The position numbers and the translations under genes were made by a program. 64,000 bases of DNA from Rheum nobile (lineage: Eukaryota; Streptophyta; Magnoliopsida; Caryophyllales; Polygonaceae), in NCBI GenBank assembly GCA_027886185.1, contig WOAB01000056.1, forward strand, positions 4,650,001-4,714,000, written 5' to 3'. Positions within the stretch are counted from its first letter, which is position 1. Every line of letters begins with the position of its first letter. Under the pieces are notes generated by a model. It searched no databases, was not told the DNA's origin, and was given only the letters and a program-made list of their open reading frames with translations. This document shows positions 22,235-34,231 of the stretch, piece by piece.

Positions 22235-23802
22235 TGTGGTATCAAATTTATGCTCACAATTGAATTTGATAAAGGGAAGCGAAAGAACTTTCGATCTTGA
22301 ACAACAATTGCTGAAAAAACCCTTCTTTTTTTGATAATCAACGATTACAGCTTTTTCTAACCCTAATCCACCTCTAAGACTTGTTTTCCAAGTATTTATA
22401 TTAGGGCTACATAAAATAGGATAGAGAGCGGGCCAATAAAGTCGGCGGAGAATAAAACCGAATCGAGTCCTGACTCGGTCCGGAACTCGGTCGAGTTCTG
22501 GGCCGAGTTTCAATCTGTCGCGACGACTCGGTCCACAACTCGGTCGAGTTCTGGGCCGAGTTTCAGACTTCCTAGGGCGAGACCATCGTCATGGACATCG
22601 GTCGTCGTTGTCGGCCTCTAGACAGCATGGCAGCGCTGAGCGGGGGCGAGGTCCTGATCACCGGGGTGATCGTAAGTCCGTATCTAGGGGCGCCGGTGAT
22701 CGCGAACCTTCGATCGATGTGTCTGGTTCGCATGGCAGAGATCGATCCGAAAGTGTGAGTTCCGAGTCGGGTTACAGGCGAGTGAGGGATGCTGAGCGAC
22801 ATTTGCTGAGATTGTTTGGTCACTAGGGCGATGCAATCGTCAATGATCAAAATCCATGAATTTTTATGAATGAAAGGCAAGTACATCCAAGAAAGAATGA
22901 GAGAACATGAAAATGTACAAGAAATTGGGAGGGCCACCAGATGCTAATCATGCGTCTCCTTCGATGTGCTGATGTTGGTTCCGGGGACCACATAGATCAA
23001 GTAACGATGGTGCGTGGTGTCGCGAGAGTCAGGGTGCTCATTTCAATCGGATCCTCCCGATCTTCAGGGGCTCGGAAGAATCTGAGGGGCAATTGAGGGA
23101 CAAGAAGTTCGAATTCTAATTTACTAGGGTAATTAACGTTATTTTTCCTGAAAATCCCTATAAATGTATAAACAAGGAGAAGGCTTGATTAAGAGATCAA
23201 TCGAAGAGAGTTCGAGACGACAACTCGGTCGAGCTATAGACCGAGTGGTGGAAACAGAAAAGAACTCGGGCCACAAATCGCCGAGTCGTGGACCGAGTCA
23301 TCGAGACAGACAAGAACTCGGGCCATAACTCGGTCGAGTTGTGGACCGAGTCATCGAGACAGACAAAAACTCGGGCCAAAACTCGACCGAGTTGTGGACC
23401 GAGTCATTGAGGCATTCTGAAACTTGGCCCAGAACTCGACCGAGTTGTGGACCACGTCGTCGAGGAAGTCTGAAACTCGTCCCAGACCTCGACCGAGTTG
23501 TGGACCGAGTCGTCGCGACAGATTGAAACTCGGCCCAGAACTCGACCGAGTTCCGGACCGAGTCAGGACCCGATTCGGTTTTATTCTCCACCGACTTTAT
23601 TGGCCCGCTCTCTATCCTATTTTATGTAGCCCTAATATAAATACTTGGAAAACAAGTCTTAGAGGGGGATTAGGGTTAGAAAAAAGCTGTAATCGTTGAT
23701 TATCAAAAAAAGAAGGGTTTTTTCTGCCATTGTTGTTCAAGATCGAAGGTTCTTTCGCTTCCCTTTATCAAATTCAATTGTGAGCATAAATTTGTTACCA
23801 CA
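22235..23802. mobile_element. Foldback-like element with 340-bp inverted arms
   Basis: The arms 22235-22573 and 23463-23802 are reverse complements with few mismatches. The element starts TGTGGTA, ends TACCACA and is flanked by a perfect GAAAG duplication (22230-22234 and 23803-23807). The LINE frame continues on both sides. Right-arm sequence reads like an LTR: a TATA-like TAATATAAATAC (about 23635), a CTTAGAGGGGGATTAGGG leader and a CA end. The two arms could therefore be head-to-head LTR parts. The loop encodes no recognisable transposase. Confidence 0.7.
23215..23545. repeat. Tandem repeat of about 56-58 bp with CTCGGTCGAG cores
   Basis: About six units share GAGTTGTGGACCGAGTC, ATCGAGACAGAC and AACTCG blocks and the short inverted CTCGGTCGAG or CTCGACCGAG motif. 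The repeats run into the right arm of the foldback; two reversed units sit at the end of the left arm (22470-22573). ORFs that can be read here are by-products of the repeat. Confidence 0.75.
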
Positions 23803-26272
23803 GAAAGCAAGGAGGTTTGCAATCTGGTTAGCTTCTTGGAAGTAATAATGGATTTTAACGTCCTCAAAATAAGCTAGGAATCTTCTAGTGTCCTTGATGA
23901 TCATATCGATTTTCCAGGGTGTATCCCATAAACCTTGCAGAGCATTGATGAAGGTAAGGTTATCACCTTCAATTGTAAGTTTTTTAATACTCATTCGATG
24001 TGCTTGAGTCATGCCCACCCACATCGAAATCGCTTTTGCCTGTAAAATGGTTGTTGGCTCAATATTGTGGCTATCCATAAAAATAATATTACTATTTCTA
24101 TCGCTAAATATAAAACCAATTTTCTTGTTTCCATTGCAATTTCTTGATCCATCAAAATTCAATTTGATATGATCCCATGTCGGTTTTGCCCATGCAATAT
24201 GCATGCCCTTTCTTGTTTTGCTTTCACATGATTTCTCAGCTTCCAAGATTTTAAATAAACGATATGAGGCACAAATGTGTTCATGTCTCGGGCTGTCATT
24301 TATGAAAGATAATCGCAATTTTGAAATTCCATATATGCCACCATGCAAAGCAGGATAAATAAAAATTGGACATCGCTCCTTTGTTGAATGTCAAATTATC
24401 ATTAAAGTTACCACCATACAAGGCCGGGTCTAACGATTCATTTTGTTTTCTTCCAGCTTCCAAAATAATAGGTCTTGTGTATTTACAGCTAAAAATAAGT
24501 AGTTAATGTCTTCATTTGCTTCTCTGCAAAGAACACATTTAGTTGGAACTCTGTTATAGTGCATGTTTAATGTTTTATTAGTGGGGAGTGAATCTAAGCA
24601 AGCTTTCCATAAGAAGTGTTTGATTTTAGGTGGTAAATTTAATTCCCATATTAACGACAAGTTAACACTAGAAAAAGCACCCCTGTTATTCTGAAGTGAA
24701 TGTACTGCCGATTTTACTGAGTATTTCCCATTAGGTGAAGGTTACCTTACTAAATGGTCCTCCAGGTTATGTAGTGGGATTTGTATCTTTTTTATTCTTT
24801 CAACCATGTGATGTGAAAGAGAGTTGTTTAACAGCGGGTAGTTCCATTCCTTATTATCTGTTATATATGAGGATGCCTTTATAGCCATATTATTAAGATT
24901 AAGAGCTTCATTTAATGTTTTGTTTCTCAACCATTTATCATTCCTGAAATCAATAGTCTTACCATTTTCTAATTGCCATATAAGTTGTCCTTGAAATTCC
25001 TTCATGAGACTAAGTAATCTCATAAATTGCCATGAAAAATACTTTTTCTGGAGGGAGAACATACAGTCTTCCTTGATATATTTTTCTTTAACCAGACGGA
25101 CCCATGCATTCTGTTAGGATTTTCCAGAATAATTTCATTTGTAATGCTTTATTATTGACTTTCGTTGTATGGAAACCAAAACCTTCTTCTTTTGGAGTGC
25201 CAATACAATCCCAACTGATGAGTGGATGAAAACTTGATGATTCCATTTTGTTCCAAAAGAATGATCTATTAATCTTATCAATCTCCTCAAGAATCCCTTT
25301 GGGTAAAAGGAAGCTTTGCATCATGAAATTTACTTTGGAGATTAAATTAGCTTGAATGAGAACAACTATACCAGATTGGGAGAGGGAGTTAGCTTTCCAT
25401 TTAAAAAGTTGTTTTTAAGAGACGTGATGGCATCTTGAAAAGTTGCATTGTGAACACGCCCCCTAATGATTAGAATCCCTAGATATTTTTCCAAATTTCT
25501 TGTACTGGAAACTTGTAGAATTCCTGCCAAAAGGAATAATGTGTAGGGGGGGGGGGGGGGGGGGTATATTGGATGAAAATTGTACAAAGATTTTGTGAAA
25601 GTTGATCATCAGTCTTATTTTCTCAAAGAAGTCTTCTAGAAATGCTTTTGATATACATTGCAGATGAAACATCTGCATCAGTAAGGATAAGAGCATCATA
25701 TTCTAAAGTAAGAAATGGGATTAGGGTACCATTTCTAACTAACTTGATACCCACCTTTGGATTGAGATTTTTTGATTCAATGGATAAAGATCTTGCTAGA
25801 TATTCCATAGCAAAAACGAATATTTAAGGGGCCATAGGGTCACCTTGTCTAATAGCACAAGTAGGCTTCTGTATATGATTGGGTTCATTGTTAACAATAA
25901 CCGAGAATGGAGCAGTAGTGATGCATGTCATAATTAATTTCACAAAATTTTCGTGAAAATCAAAAGAGAGTAGAATGTGTTCAATGAAGTCCCATCGTAT
26001 CTTTTCATAGGCTTTTTCTAAGTCTAATTTTACTGCCATCCAGCTTTGCTTTTCAATTTTTTTTCATATGAAAAAATGAAAGAATTTTACGAGTTAATAT
26101 ATTGTCCTGGATTAGTATGCCTTCCACAAAAGCTGCTTGAAGGGGGTGTGTCAATCGGGTAAGTAATGCTTTTAACTTATTTGCAAGTATTTTTAATGAT
26201 TTTATATGTTGTGTTACATAGACTGATGGGTCTGAAGGGGTTAATATTAAGGGTGAATCCACTTTTGGTATA
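23803..26272 (-). pseudogene. L1-type LINE ORF2, 5' truncated and broken
   Basis: Minus-strand pieces in order from high coordinate: RT start (NPFRPISLCNTTYKII and LTHPLQAAFVEGILIQDNIL, about 26250-26100), RT core (MAVKLDLEKAYEKI, then CAIRQGDPMAP, about 26039-25824), a degenerate active-site region (LILTDAD near 25690), the RT connection (25590-24740), zinc-binding region (LPPKIKHFLWKACLDSLPTN, CVLCREANEDINYL, about 24640-24500) and RNase H (HIKLNFDGSRNC near 24170 to ANLLAF at 23805). Several frameshifts are present. The N-terminal endonuclease is absent. The foldback element interrupts its 3' end. Confidence 0.85.
25546..25564 (+). repeat. Homopolymer run of 19 G
   Basis: An uninterrupted G run inside the LINE remnant (a C run on its sense strand, seen as a Pro tract in translation). 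It could form G-quadruplex structures and is error-prone in sequencing, so its exact length is uncertain. Confidence 0.8.
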
Positions 26273-26302
26273 GTGCAATATTATAAGAGCCCCAAATCGA
26301 GG

Positions 26303-27895
26303 TGTTATAATGTCGTGAATCCCGAAGGGTTCATAAGGCGTTAGGGGATAAAATATAAAACGAATACCCAATAGAAAGTAAACAAGTTATATAAAACCCT
26401 GATGTTACAGTCGTGCATAAAACAGAGTTTCTAAGTCCTAGAGTTAATGTCATACAAATACAACTTTATAAGAATTAGAACTCTACAATAATTTACGCAA
26501 TAAAACTCAAATCCTAAATCTCGTATGTAACACGCTTCTAACAACCAGTTGAAAAACTCTATAGTATTGTAGCGAAAATATAATGATCAACCAATTCAAA
26601 AACTTCTAAAATAGAATCGACCCAAAATCTCACAGAGTTAGTCCTAACATCGTGTCCATCTTGCATGACCTCCATACAGTTCCTGGATTAAAGAGTACCT
26701 GGCCATGCATAAAACATAGCTAGCCCCCATGATAATGGGGGTTAGTCTCCAACCAGACTAACAAGTTGTATAAGCAACTTATACATGTAATAGCATAAGT
26801 AAGAGATAAGAGATAAGCATTACGCAGATACACAAGAAGATTTATAGTTAAATATACCACAATCAACATTCTATTATACATGTACATCTACAGATGATCA
26901 TGACATAACAAGAAAGTATTATTTTTAAAATTTGTAGATATGCAAGAAAAGTTGCAGTTGAAGCAAGTCACAACAAGAACGTATATCAAAGCCGTATACA
27001 ACACTATTAGACCTTATCAACAATGTACAACTAAACATATGCATATCATACTTACAGAGAACACAATACCAAGTCAAGAAACACCACTTAATTTCCAATC
27101 AAGTCACAGATTACACAACATGAAAGAGATCGTTCGAAATCTATACTCACTTATATTTTTTTCTTTTAAAGAAAACTAATTAATTAGAACTCGAAAGCAA
27201 AAATGTTTCGAAAACATGCCCAAGCCTCCCTTGGACACAAAGGTACCTTCTGACCCATATCGCGGGTAATATTACCTCTATCAACGGGTCGGAAACGAGG
27301 CCATTGATCAGGTGACCCGACCTTCCCTAGAATGGTAGAGCACTCCATCCACCCGCTCTAGCCGGATAGAGCCCTTAGTCGAGGAGCGTATCAGAAGAAC
27401 ACATTTTAAAATCATTTGGGATCGGAACCATCCTTACCCGCAAGTGTCACATTTCTCAATCCAACCAACATATTATTTTATTTCAATATGAACGTACCAC
27501 AAGATTCATCCATACGATCATCATGTCCATATCACCATATCATCTTAACACAATCAACATCCATTTATCGACACGTCAACCATACAAAGACAATGTGGTT
27601 CTCAATATACGTATATACACACATGTTTAAGATACAAACCAACTAGTTAAACATTAAGTCATGATACAAGATTCAATACTCATGCATAATCCAAGATTTA
27701 ATATTCATGCGTAATCCAAGACTCTAAACTTAAGCTACAACATGTCAATCCATACAATCGTCATCCATAGTCACATTCATCATTCATTTATCAACACAAC
27801 ATGAGTGTAACGAAATGAGAAAATCAACATACATAGACACATACCTAAAACACGGACAAATAACTCAATACTCACACAACATCAAGAATTCTAAC
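26303..27895 (-). repeat. LTR fragment, probably Tekay/Del-type gypsy
   Basis: It starts near TGTTATAATGTCGTG and contains blocks with the same general layout as the solo LTR at 45007-47385: an ACCATGCATAA and GGTTAGTCTCCAACCAGACTAA region near 26700-26765, then a GC-richer stretch at 27190-27400. It is cut on the right by the Harbinger-like end at 27896. No coding frame. Its left limit lies between 26272 and 26303. Classification is by resemblance only. Confidence 0.45.
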
Positions 27896-29004
27896 TTAGG
27901 CCCTGTTTGGTAACCCTAAAACCTAGCGTTTAGTGTTTAATATACCATGTTAGCCGCTACTTGGGTGTTTGGCCTCACCAGTGGTAGAGGCTTGAGCAAC
28001 TTTCAAAACGCTTGCCTTGGGGACGCTTCTAAGGAAAGCGGTGTGGATTCTGAACGCGCGTTTGATGATTCTCTCCCAGATCAGCCCTCAACCAACTAGG
28101 AAACCATGGCCTTTTTTATTCTCTCGGAACCTCTTGTCATCCGTATCTTCGTCCTCATTTATCAAGCCTCTCACCCACACTTTGCTTTTCACGCTCTTCT
28201 TGTGAATTTCTTCAGCCAACCATCTATTCTATTCTACCCAATTGACAGTTGAAAAAGGTAAATTTCTACATTCCTTCAAGGTTTTGCGTTGTTAATTTTG
28301 CTTCTTTTGATATTCTCTTGTAACTAATCTCCTACATACTGCAATTCTATGAACTTCTTCAGAGTTTTGATATGTTTGCTTCAGTCAAAATTTGAATCAA
28401 AATTTTGAGATGAGGCTATATTGTCATTTGTTGTATAATAGTATAGGATTTTGGATAATTATTAAGAAATTGCTAAGATTTCTTCTAATTTTTTTTCATG
28501 TTATGTGAATCTGGAATTGGTACTCCCGGCTGGTGAATTTACTGAGATTGTTAATGCTGAATTTTGAGATTGTAAGATTGAATCTTAGATAAGTTATATT
28601 CAAGTCTTTGCATTTGGGATTGAACTTATTGAAATTTGGGATAAATTATGATTTAAGTCTTGGTATTTGGGATTGTGATCAAATTTGTGAATTTGAGTTT
28701 GGTATTACTGGAATTTTGAAATTGGTTCGTCCAGGTCTTGGTACTTGAAATGTATACTGCTCATATAAGTTCCTTTCTTACATTAAAATTTGTTAGTTGC
28801 CACTGAGGGTTTTTTCTTCATGCAATGCTATTATATATAGGGGATGTACAGTAGAGTGTGGACATTAGTGCAATTAGTTTGTTAGATTAGCTAATAGTAT
28901 GGACTAAATGTGAAAGATATGCATCTAATTGTTGTACTTCACATTGATAATTACTTGGGTACATATCATGTCATTGTTGGAAACAATGCATTGCTTTTGG
29001 TAAG
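27896..29004 (+). other. Harbinger-like left terminus and leader region
   Basis: TTA followed by GGCCCTGTTTGGTAACCC (27899 on) looks like a PIF/Harbinger or Tourist terminal inverted repeat with its 3-bp TTA duplication. No matching right end (reverse complement) was found before 31400, so only one end is present. The rest is AT-rich upstream sequence of the Myb/SANT-like gene; a possible leader donor AAAAAG/GTAAAT lies near 28256. Confidence 0.45.
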
Positions 29005-30088
29005 ATGGAGCCAAGTGAGAAAGGTGGACTGAAAGGTGTCAATTTTGGGTGGACTCAAGAGTTGATGAAGAGCTTGATTGATATATGCCTTAATTATCTA
29101 TCGAGGAACGGTAAGAGTCACCCTTACAAATGGAATGAGCTTGCCATAGAATTTGAGAAAGTCAATGGAAAGAAGTGCAATGGAAGCACATTGAAGAACA
29201 AGTATGATGGCATGAAGAAAGATTGGCGCATTTGGAAATCTCTTAAGCGGGGAGAAAGAGGACTCGGGTGGGATCCGATAACACAAAAGATAACTGCTGA
29301 TGTTGATTGGTGGAACATGAAAATCAAGGTATTTATTCCTCTATTAAGAATGTATAGATACATACATATATGAATAATATTATCAATGGTCTAATAAAAA
29401 TAATTCATTTATTTCTTAGGAGCAACCATTATGTAAGAAATTCAGAAATAAGGGCATTCCTCCAGAAATCGAGGACCTCTGGGATCTTCTATATGGAGAT
29501 AATACAACTACCGGAGAACATTGTGTTGCCGCATCTATGATCTCATCTCGTGTAACAGGGAACCAACCGGTTGAAGTGGAAGGTGGCAATGCATTAGGAT
29601 ATGATCTTGATAGCACAAATCCTCACTATTTTGGAAGTTTTTTGGATAGCTTGGACCCATCTCGTGTAGAAGGCACCCAACAGGTAAATCCTGAGACACA
29701 AGAGTCACAAACACAGTCAATGTCGTCCCAATTGAACCCTCATCAACCCAAACATAAGAGACGACAATCTATTGGTTCTTCTATGATGTAGGAGCACATG
29801 GCTAAAGTGTTAACAAATAGTGATAAGATGCTGGATTTGTATGAGGCAGAGGCTACAGATGTGACTCAAAAACTCGAATTCATTGTCGATGATGGCTTGC
29901 GTGTTCTGGCTGATTTGGTCAACTCTGGTGATATCATTCGCTTGTCTCCTTTGTGGTGCTTTGCGGTAATGACAATTAAGGATATTGATTCAAGAGATGT
30001 GTTTATGAAGTTGGAAGATAATAGTGCAAGGGTTTCTTGGTTAAATTGGGAGTTCTCCAACCATGGAGGACTATTTTTTAGCCAATAG
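29005..30088 (+). pseudogene. Myb/SANT-like DNA-binding protein gene, one in-frame stop
   Basis: Exon 1 (29005-29328) starts at MEPSEKGG and encodes a Myb/SANT-like domain of about 100 residues: NFGWTQELMKSLIDICL, WNELAIEFEKVNG and LKNKYDGMKKDWRIWKSL, as in plant L10-interacting MYB-domain proteins and in ORF1 of PIF/Harbinger elements. A consensus intron (ATCAAG/GTATTT ... TTCTTAG/GAGCAA, 29329-29419) keeps phase 0. Exon 2 starts with EQPLCKKFRNKGIPPEIEDL and meets TAG at 29789-29791; the same frame then continues about 98 codons to a stop at 30086. No transposase is nearby. It may be a decayed Harbinger ORF1 or a host-gene pseudogene. Confidence 0.7.
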
Positions 30089-30130
30089 TCTTCTATTGTC
30101 GATGAAGTTGGAGGACTATTGGCTAAAAAA
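30074..30130. repeat. Perfect 17-bp inverted repeat, 23-nt loop
   Basis: TTTTTTAGCCAATAGTC (30074-30090) is exactly inverted as GACTATTGGCTAAAAAA (30114-30130). It overlaps the end of the Myb/SANT-like frame. It could be a small MITE remnant or an RNA hairpin. Confidence 0.7.
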
Positions 30131-30131
30131 T

Positions 30132-31371
30132 ATTATTGATAGAAATGGAGTTTTTATTGTGTGTCAATTAGAACACATTAGAAAAAAAACCTTTTACTTT
30201 TTTATTCTTTTTATATGATTGTAGTTAAAGATCTTAGTGTTGCGACTCAATCGGCAAAAATGACAAATCTACTAGAGTAGAACCTAACTATATATATCAC
30301 ATGACACTTTCTCATTAAAATTCTCACACGTAATTTTTTTTTATTCTTTTATTAAATTTAGTTATATATGAAAGATTTTTTTATCTTAAATCTAGCACTA
30401 ATCTTTTCCTAATAAAAATACAAACCAATCCCAAAGATTACAAATCAATAAACAAAATTTTACAAATCAATCACAAAAGATCACAAATCCAAAACTTTCA
30501 CAAAACTGATAAACTCATTATTAGACTGATTTGCACATCATCGATGAACACCGATCTGCACGACCCATGCCACGTCATCGTTTGGAATCTCTGGTTCATC
30601 GCGGCGTTTGTCTCGGTAAAGGTTTTTGACCTTGTAATTGACAAAAAAATCTCTTAAAGCCGCAGTGCTAGCCATTAGCCAAAGCACAATAGTTAAGACT
30701 TAAATTACTTGTGCATTTTCAAAAAGTAAGACTGATTAAATATCATATACTGAAAAATCTTTATAACAAAGATTAATGGTCAAATGAAAATTATATAGCA
30801 GTTATAGAAAATCGGGGTAAGCATCGAGGTAACCAATTGTACATATTTATGGATATATGATTGTAAATAAATAAAGGTTATAGAAAATTGAAAATCATAA
30901 GTTTTAGTTATAATTTTTTTTAAATAATTAAAGCATATTCGATATGAGATTGAAAATATAACTTTTGATACTAATTTAAGATATCAGGTTTATGATTTAT
31001 GCTTTCTTTCAATTTCGTAATTTCCCAATTTAGCTTATGGTTCTTAATTAACCCGAATATTTTTTTACACTACTAACTTATTTTTCATTTTTGTTAATCG
31101 GTATGATATGTAAAAGAATTGTTATAACGACTTTGTGTAAATAAATAAAAAAGAGTTAATAAAACATATTTGATAAATCAAATATTAAGGAACATGATAT
31201 CTACAATGAGTACTGCTCTAATAAACGAAACATCATATCAAAATTCATGTGTTTTTTAAATTAATATTTATTAGTCAACACAATATCCCAATCAAAAATC
31301 ATTTTTTTCCATTTTTTCCTACATTTAAAATTCAATATAATCATAAATATCTCATTTTAATGATATATTAT
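30132..31371. other. AT-rich stretch, nothing recognised
   Basis: Over 1.2 kb of AT-rich sequence with no open frame of note, no RNA gene and no clear repeat. Only the last 40 bp (31372-31409) match the flank at 5672-5712. Confidence 0.5.
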
Positions 31372-31409
31372 ATATACTAAGATAATTTAAACATTACTTC
31401 AATATATAG

Positions 31410-32088
31410 TGACAGTTCCCAAATCGATAGCTGCCTACTTTGAAATAATTGAAGAGATTGAACACTGGAAATATATCTCTTCTGGGCATGGGCATTGATC
31501 ACGTTAGTGGAGCAAACCCCGAGGTAGCACCTCGGGAAAGACCCACCACCCGCTCACGGACAACAATGAGAGTCTTGGGGAACTTTGTGGAATGTTGCTT
31601 AAAAGGAGCGCCTAATACCGGGAGTCTTGGAGAGCTACATTTCGAGCTCCCCAAAAAGAAGTTCCTCAAAATGACATCTCCTCCTCCATTTATAGATCTC
31701 AAGAGGAGAGAGAGTCGTATGACACTCGTTCACTTTTTGCTCCACATGTCGTGCATGCCCGAGGAGTAATCTTTTACATGTTTGTCACGTAGCGGAAATG
31801 AGTACACACTTGGAGGCCATGCATGCCACTAGCAAGTGCGAATAACAATCATTGCGTTCCTAGATGGAAATCGACTAACGTCACCACGTACGACCAACAT
31901 GGTGCTATTAAACATGCGCCTGCACTCTATCATAGCAACATAACCAACATCGCGCTAGCCACATAAATGTACATCGCATTCTTTGTTCAAGGGAGAGCTT
32001 TGAGGTTTTATTATCTTGGGAACACTTATTACTACTTGTTGCGCATTGTATGTTGCAACGGGTGCATGAATGTATCGTGGTTCTGTCA
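31410..32088 (+). repeat. Left LTR of the non-coding element
   Basis: Collinear with 41589-42268 along its whole length, clearly diverged (many substitutions and small indels), so older than the Athila insertion inside it. The related fragment at 5713-5888 covers only its start. Confidence 0.7.
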
Positions 32089-32249
32089 CAGTCCATTTAT
32101 TTGAATAGTTGTCAGGACGACAATTCAAAGCAACTAAAAAAGAACGAACATACACCACCCGCGCACATTATCCTCATCGTTCTTCCTCCCTTTCAAGTAC
32201 AAAACAATGTGTTTCAATGTTTCTTGGTCGCACATCAGTCTTCAAGCAA

Positions 32250-32817
32250 AGTTTGAAGGGTACTCGTCATTTTACGAGAATCGTGACGACAACCCCAAGC
32301 ACAAATGAGCGAAGCTTAGAGGGTTCTTGTAGACTTAATAGTGCGACAATGGTGCAATAATTGTATGACAATAACGTGATAGTAGTGCGATGATAACACA
32401 ATAATAGTGCAACGACAACCTCCAATAAACCGCGAGGGTTCTCGTCGGCTTAGGAGAATCACGACAGTAGCCCCAAGCGCGAATGACCGTGACTTGGGGA
32501 TTCTCATTGACTTCAGAAACGCGACATTAGAGCGACGTTAGCCTCCAACAAAGCACGAAGGTTCTAGTCGGCTTACGATAATTGTGATGGCAGCCCCAAG
32601 CACAAATGAACAAAGATTGGGGGTTCTCGTCGACTAACGAGAATCACAACAATAGCGCGATGATAGCACAATAATAGCGCGACAACAACCTCCAGCAAAG
32701 AGCGAGGGTTCTGGTCGGCTTACGAGAATCGCGATGGCAGCCCCAATTGCAAATGAGCGAGACTTGGGGGTTCTCGTCGACTTACGAGAATCGCACAACA
32801 ATAGCGCGATGATAGCG
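32250..32817. repeat. Tandem repeat of about 130-150 bp built of hairpins, left part
   Basis: Units contain GGTTCTCGTCGGCTTACGAG, GCAGCCCCAAGCGCAAATGA, a second GTTCTCGTCGACTTACGAGA block, AATAGCGCGATGATAG, and CAACCTCCAGCAAAG. Each TTCTCGT...ACGAGAA pair is an inverted repeat with a six-base loop. Copies of the CCTCCA(A/G)CAAA block lie near 32409, 32541 and 32690. The repeat continues after the Athila insertion at 41204. Confidence 0.75.
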
Positions 32818-34216
32818 TGACATGGCCGAAATATGCAGTGCAAATATCGTTGAATGGCCTAGTCAAAGTAAATGTCCTAACAGACCTACTAAACAGATGT
32901 ATAGTAAGCAAGTAAGGGTCGAACCCACAAGGAAGATCTGATACAGTATGCAATTATGATTGACAAGTGACAAGGAAGGGGGGTTTTAGTTATCAAGGAG
33001 AATAAAGCAAACAAGTTTGATTGAGTTGAGAATATGATTGGGGAAAAGAGTTCCACTAGAACGCGATCCACAATACAGAGATATAATTTGATCACTGAAA
33101 TCTATTCAATCCAAGTTCTTTCACTATTCTTATGGTTGTTCCCACCCTGATCTTAAGTACTATCAATTCTCACAGTTGTTGATAGACTTATCACAATATC
33201 AATGGAAGAAAACCTTACCACCAATAAAGCAATAGCAATGCACACAAGGATATAGGATACATGCAAATAGAAGAAAACCTTACTATTTAACATGCAAATG
33301 ATTCTCACTCACGATTGCACACTCGTATTCCACTATATGCAACAATCGTGTATGCTACTAGATATGCACTCGTATTCCACTATATGCAAACCCTAGCAAT
33401 TGATAAATAGTACTCAACCTAGTTGATCAGGCTATGAAGAATAACAATACATCAATATTCAATATAACCAAGAGAATCAAACCAACACATATAAGAATAA
33501 GAATAAGGAATAGAAATCTCACAAACACATCAACTGTATTGCTTCAAACGTCTAGTAGAACAAAGGGAAATTAGTGCTCCATTCAGAGGTGAATGAAAAC
33601 CCTAATAGAAAAGTAAAACTGCGTAATGTAAAAGTAGTCTCTTGTGATATCAGAATAGTCTCCTCTTAACCTAGAAAAGAGTCTTAAATAGGCTTAGGAA
33701 AAATAAGTTAACCTAATGGAATTAACAAAGGAAATAAAATAATAGAAATAAGGAAATCCGAAATGCATAAAAGGAAATAAGTTTGTGCTGGCCGCGAGGC
33801 ATTACATGCCTCACCTCGGGGCGATGAGATCCACCGCGGGGCGGTGAGGTCCACCGCGGGGCGGTGGCTTCTCCACTGGCGCGACCAACTCTTCTCTAAG
33901 ACCCACCGCCGGGTCGCGGTGGCATCTGGCGCGGGGCGGTGAAATCGCCCACTCCTTCTTCAACTCCTCTTCTTCTTCTCTTCTGCTCTTCATTACTACC
34001 AAGTGTTGGTAGCCTTCTCCAATAAACTCTAGCAGAACCTCATCCATCTTCATCATCTCCATCTCCGTCTCCGTCTCCGTCTAAGCTGTAAATCCCTGGA
34101 TATCTTCACTTTTCTCCACAACTTCTGGATCACAGACTTAGCCTCAAATCTCATCCTAAACTCCTCCAAATGATGCTAATAATTGCTAGTAAAGGTGCAT
34201 GAAATGACACCTATCA
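32818..34216 (-). repeat. 3' LTR of Athila-like copy 2
   Basis: By eye it differs from the other LTR by a few dozen substitutions and by two compensating 6-bp indels (an AATAAG unit and a CCGTCT-type unit), giving equal lengths. GC modules with exact CACCGCGGGGCGGTG lie at 33832-33846 and 33852-33866, with relatives to 33945. Confidence 0.9.
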
Positions 34217-34231
34217 AATTCCCCCATACTT
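34217..34231 (-). promoter_or_regulatory. Polypurine tract
   Basis: The minus strand reads AAGTATGGGGGAATT directly before the 3' LTR start TGATAGG. It would prime plus-strand DNA synthesis. Confidence 0.75.

Noticed and set aside
22608..22826. Arg/Ser-rich 72-residue frame in the foldback loop
   Set aside because: Compositional bias of GC-rich DNA; no recognisable domain. A gag relic was considered but not supported.
23197..23591. Several overlapping frames on both strands
   Set aside because: They are by-products of the stop-poor 56-58-bp tandem repeat.
32250..32817. CRISPR-like array
   Set aside because: Units are long, degenerate and in a plant retroelement; there are no regular spacers or cas genes.
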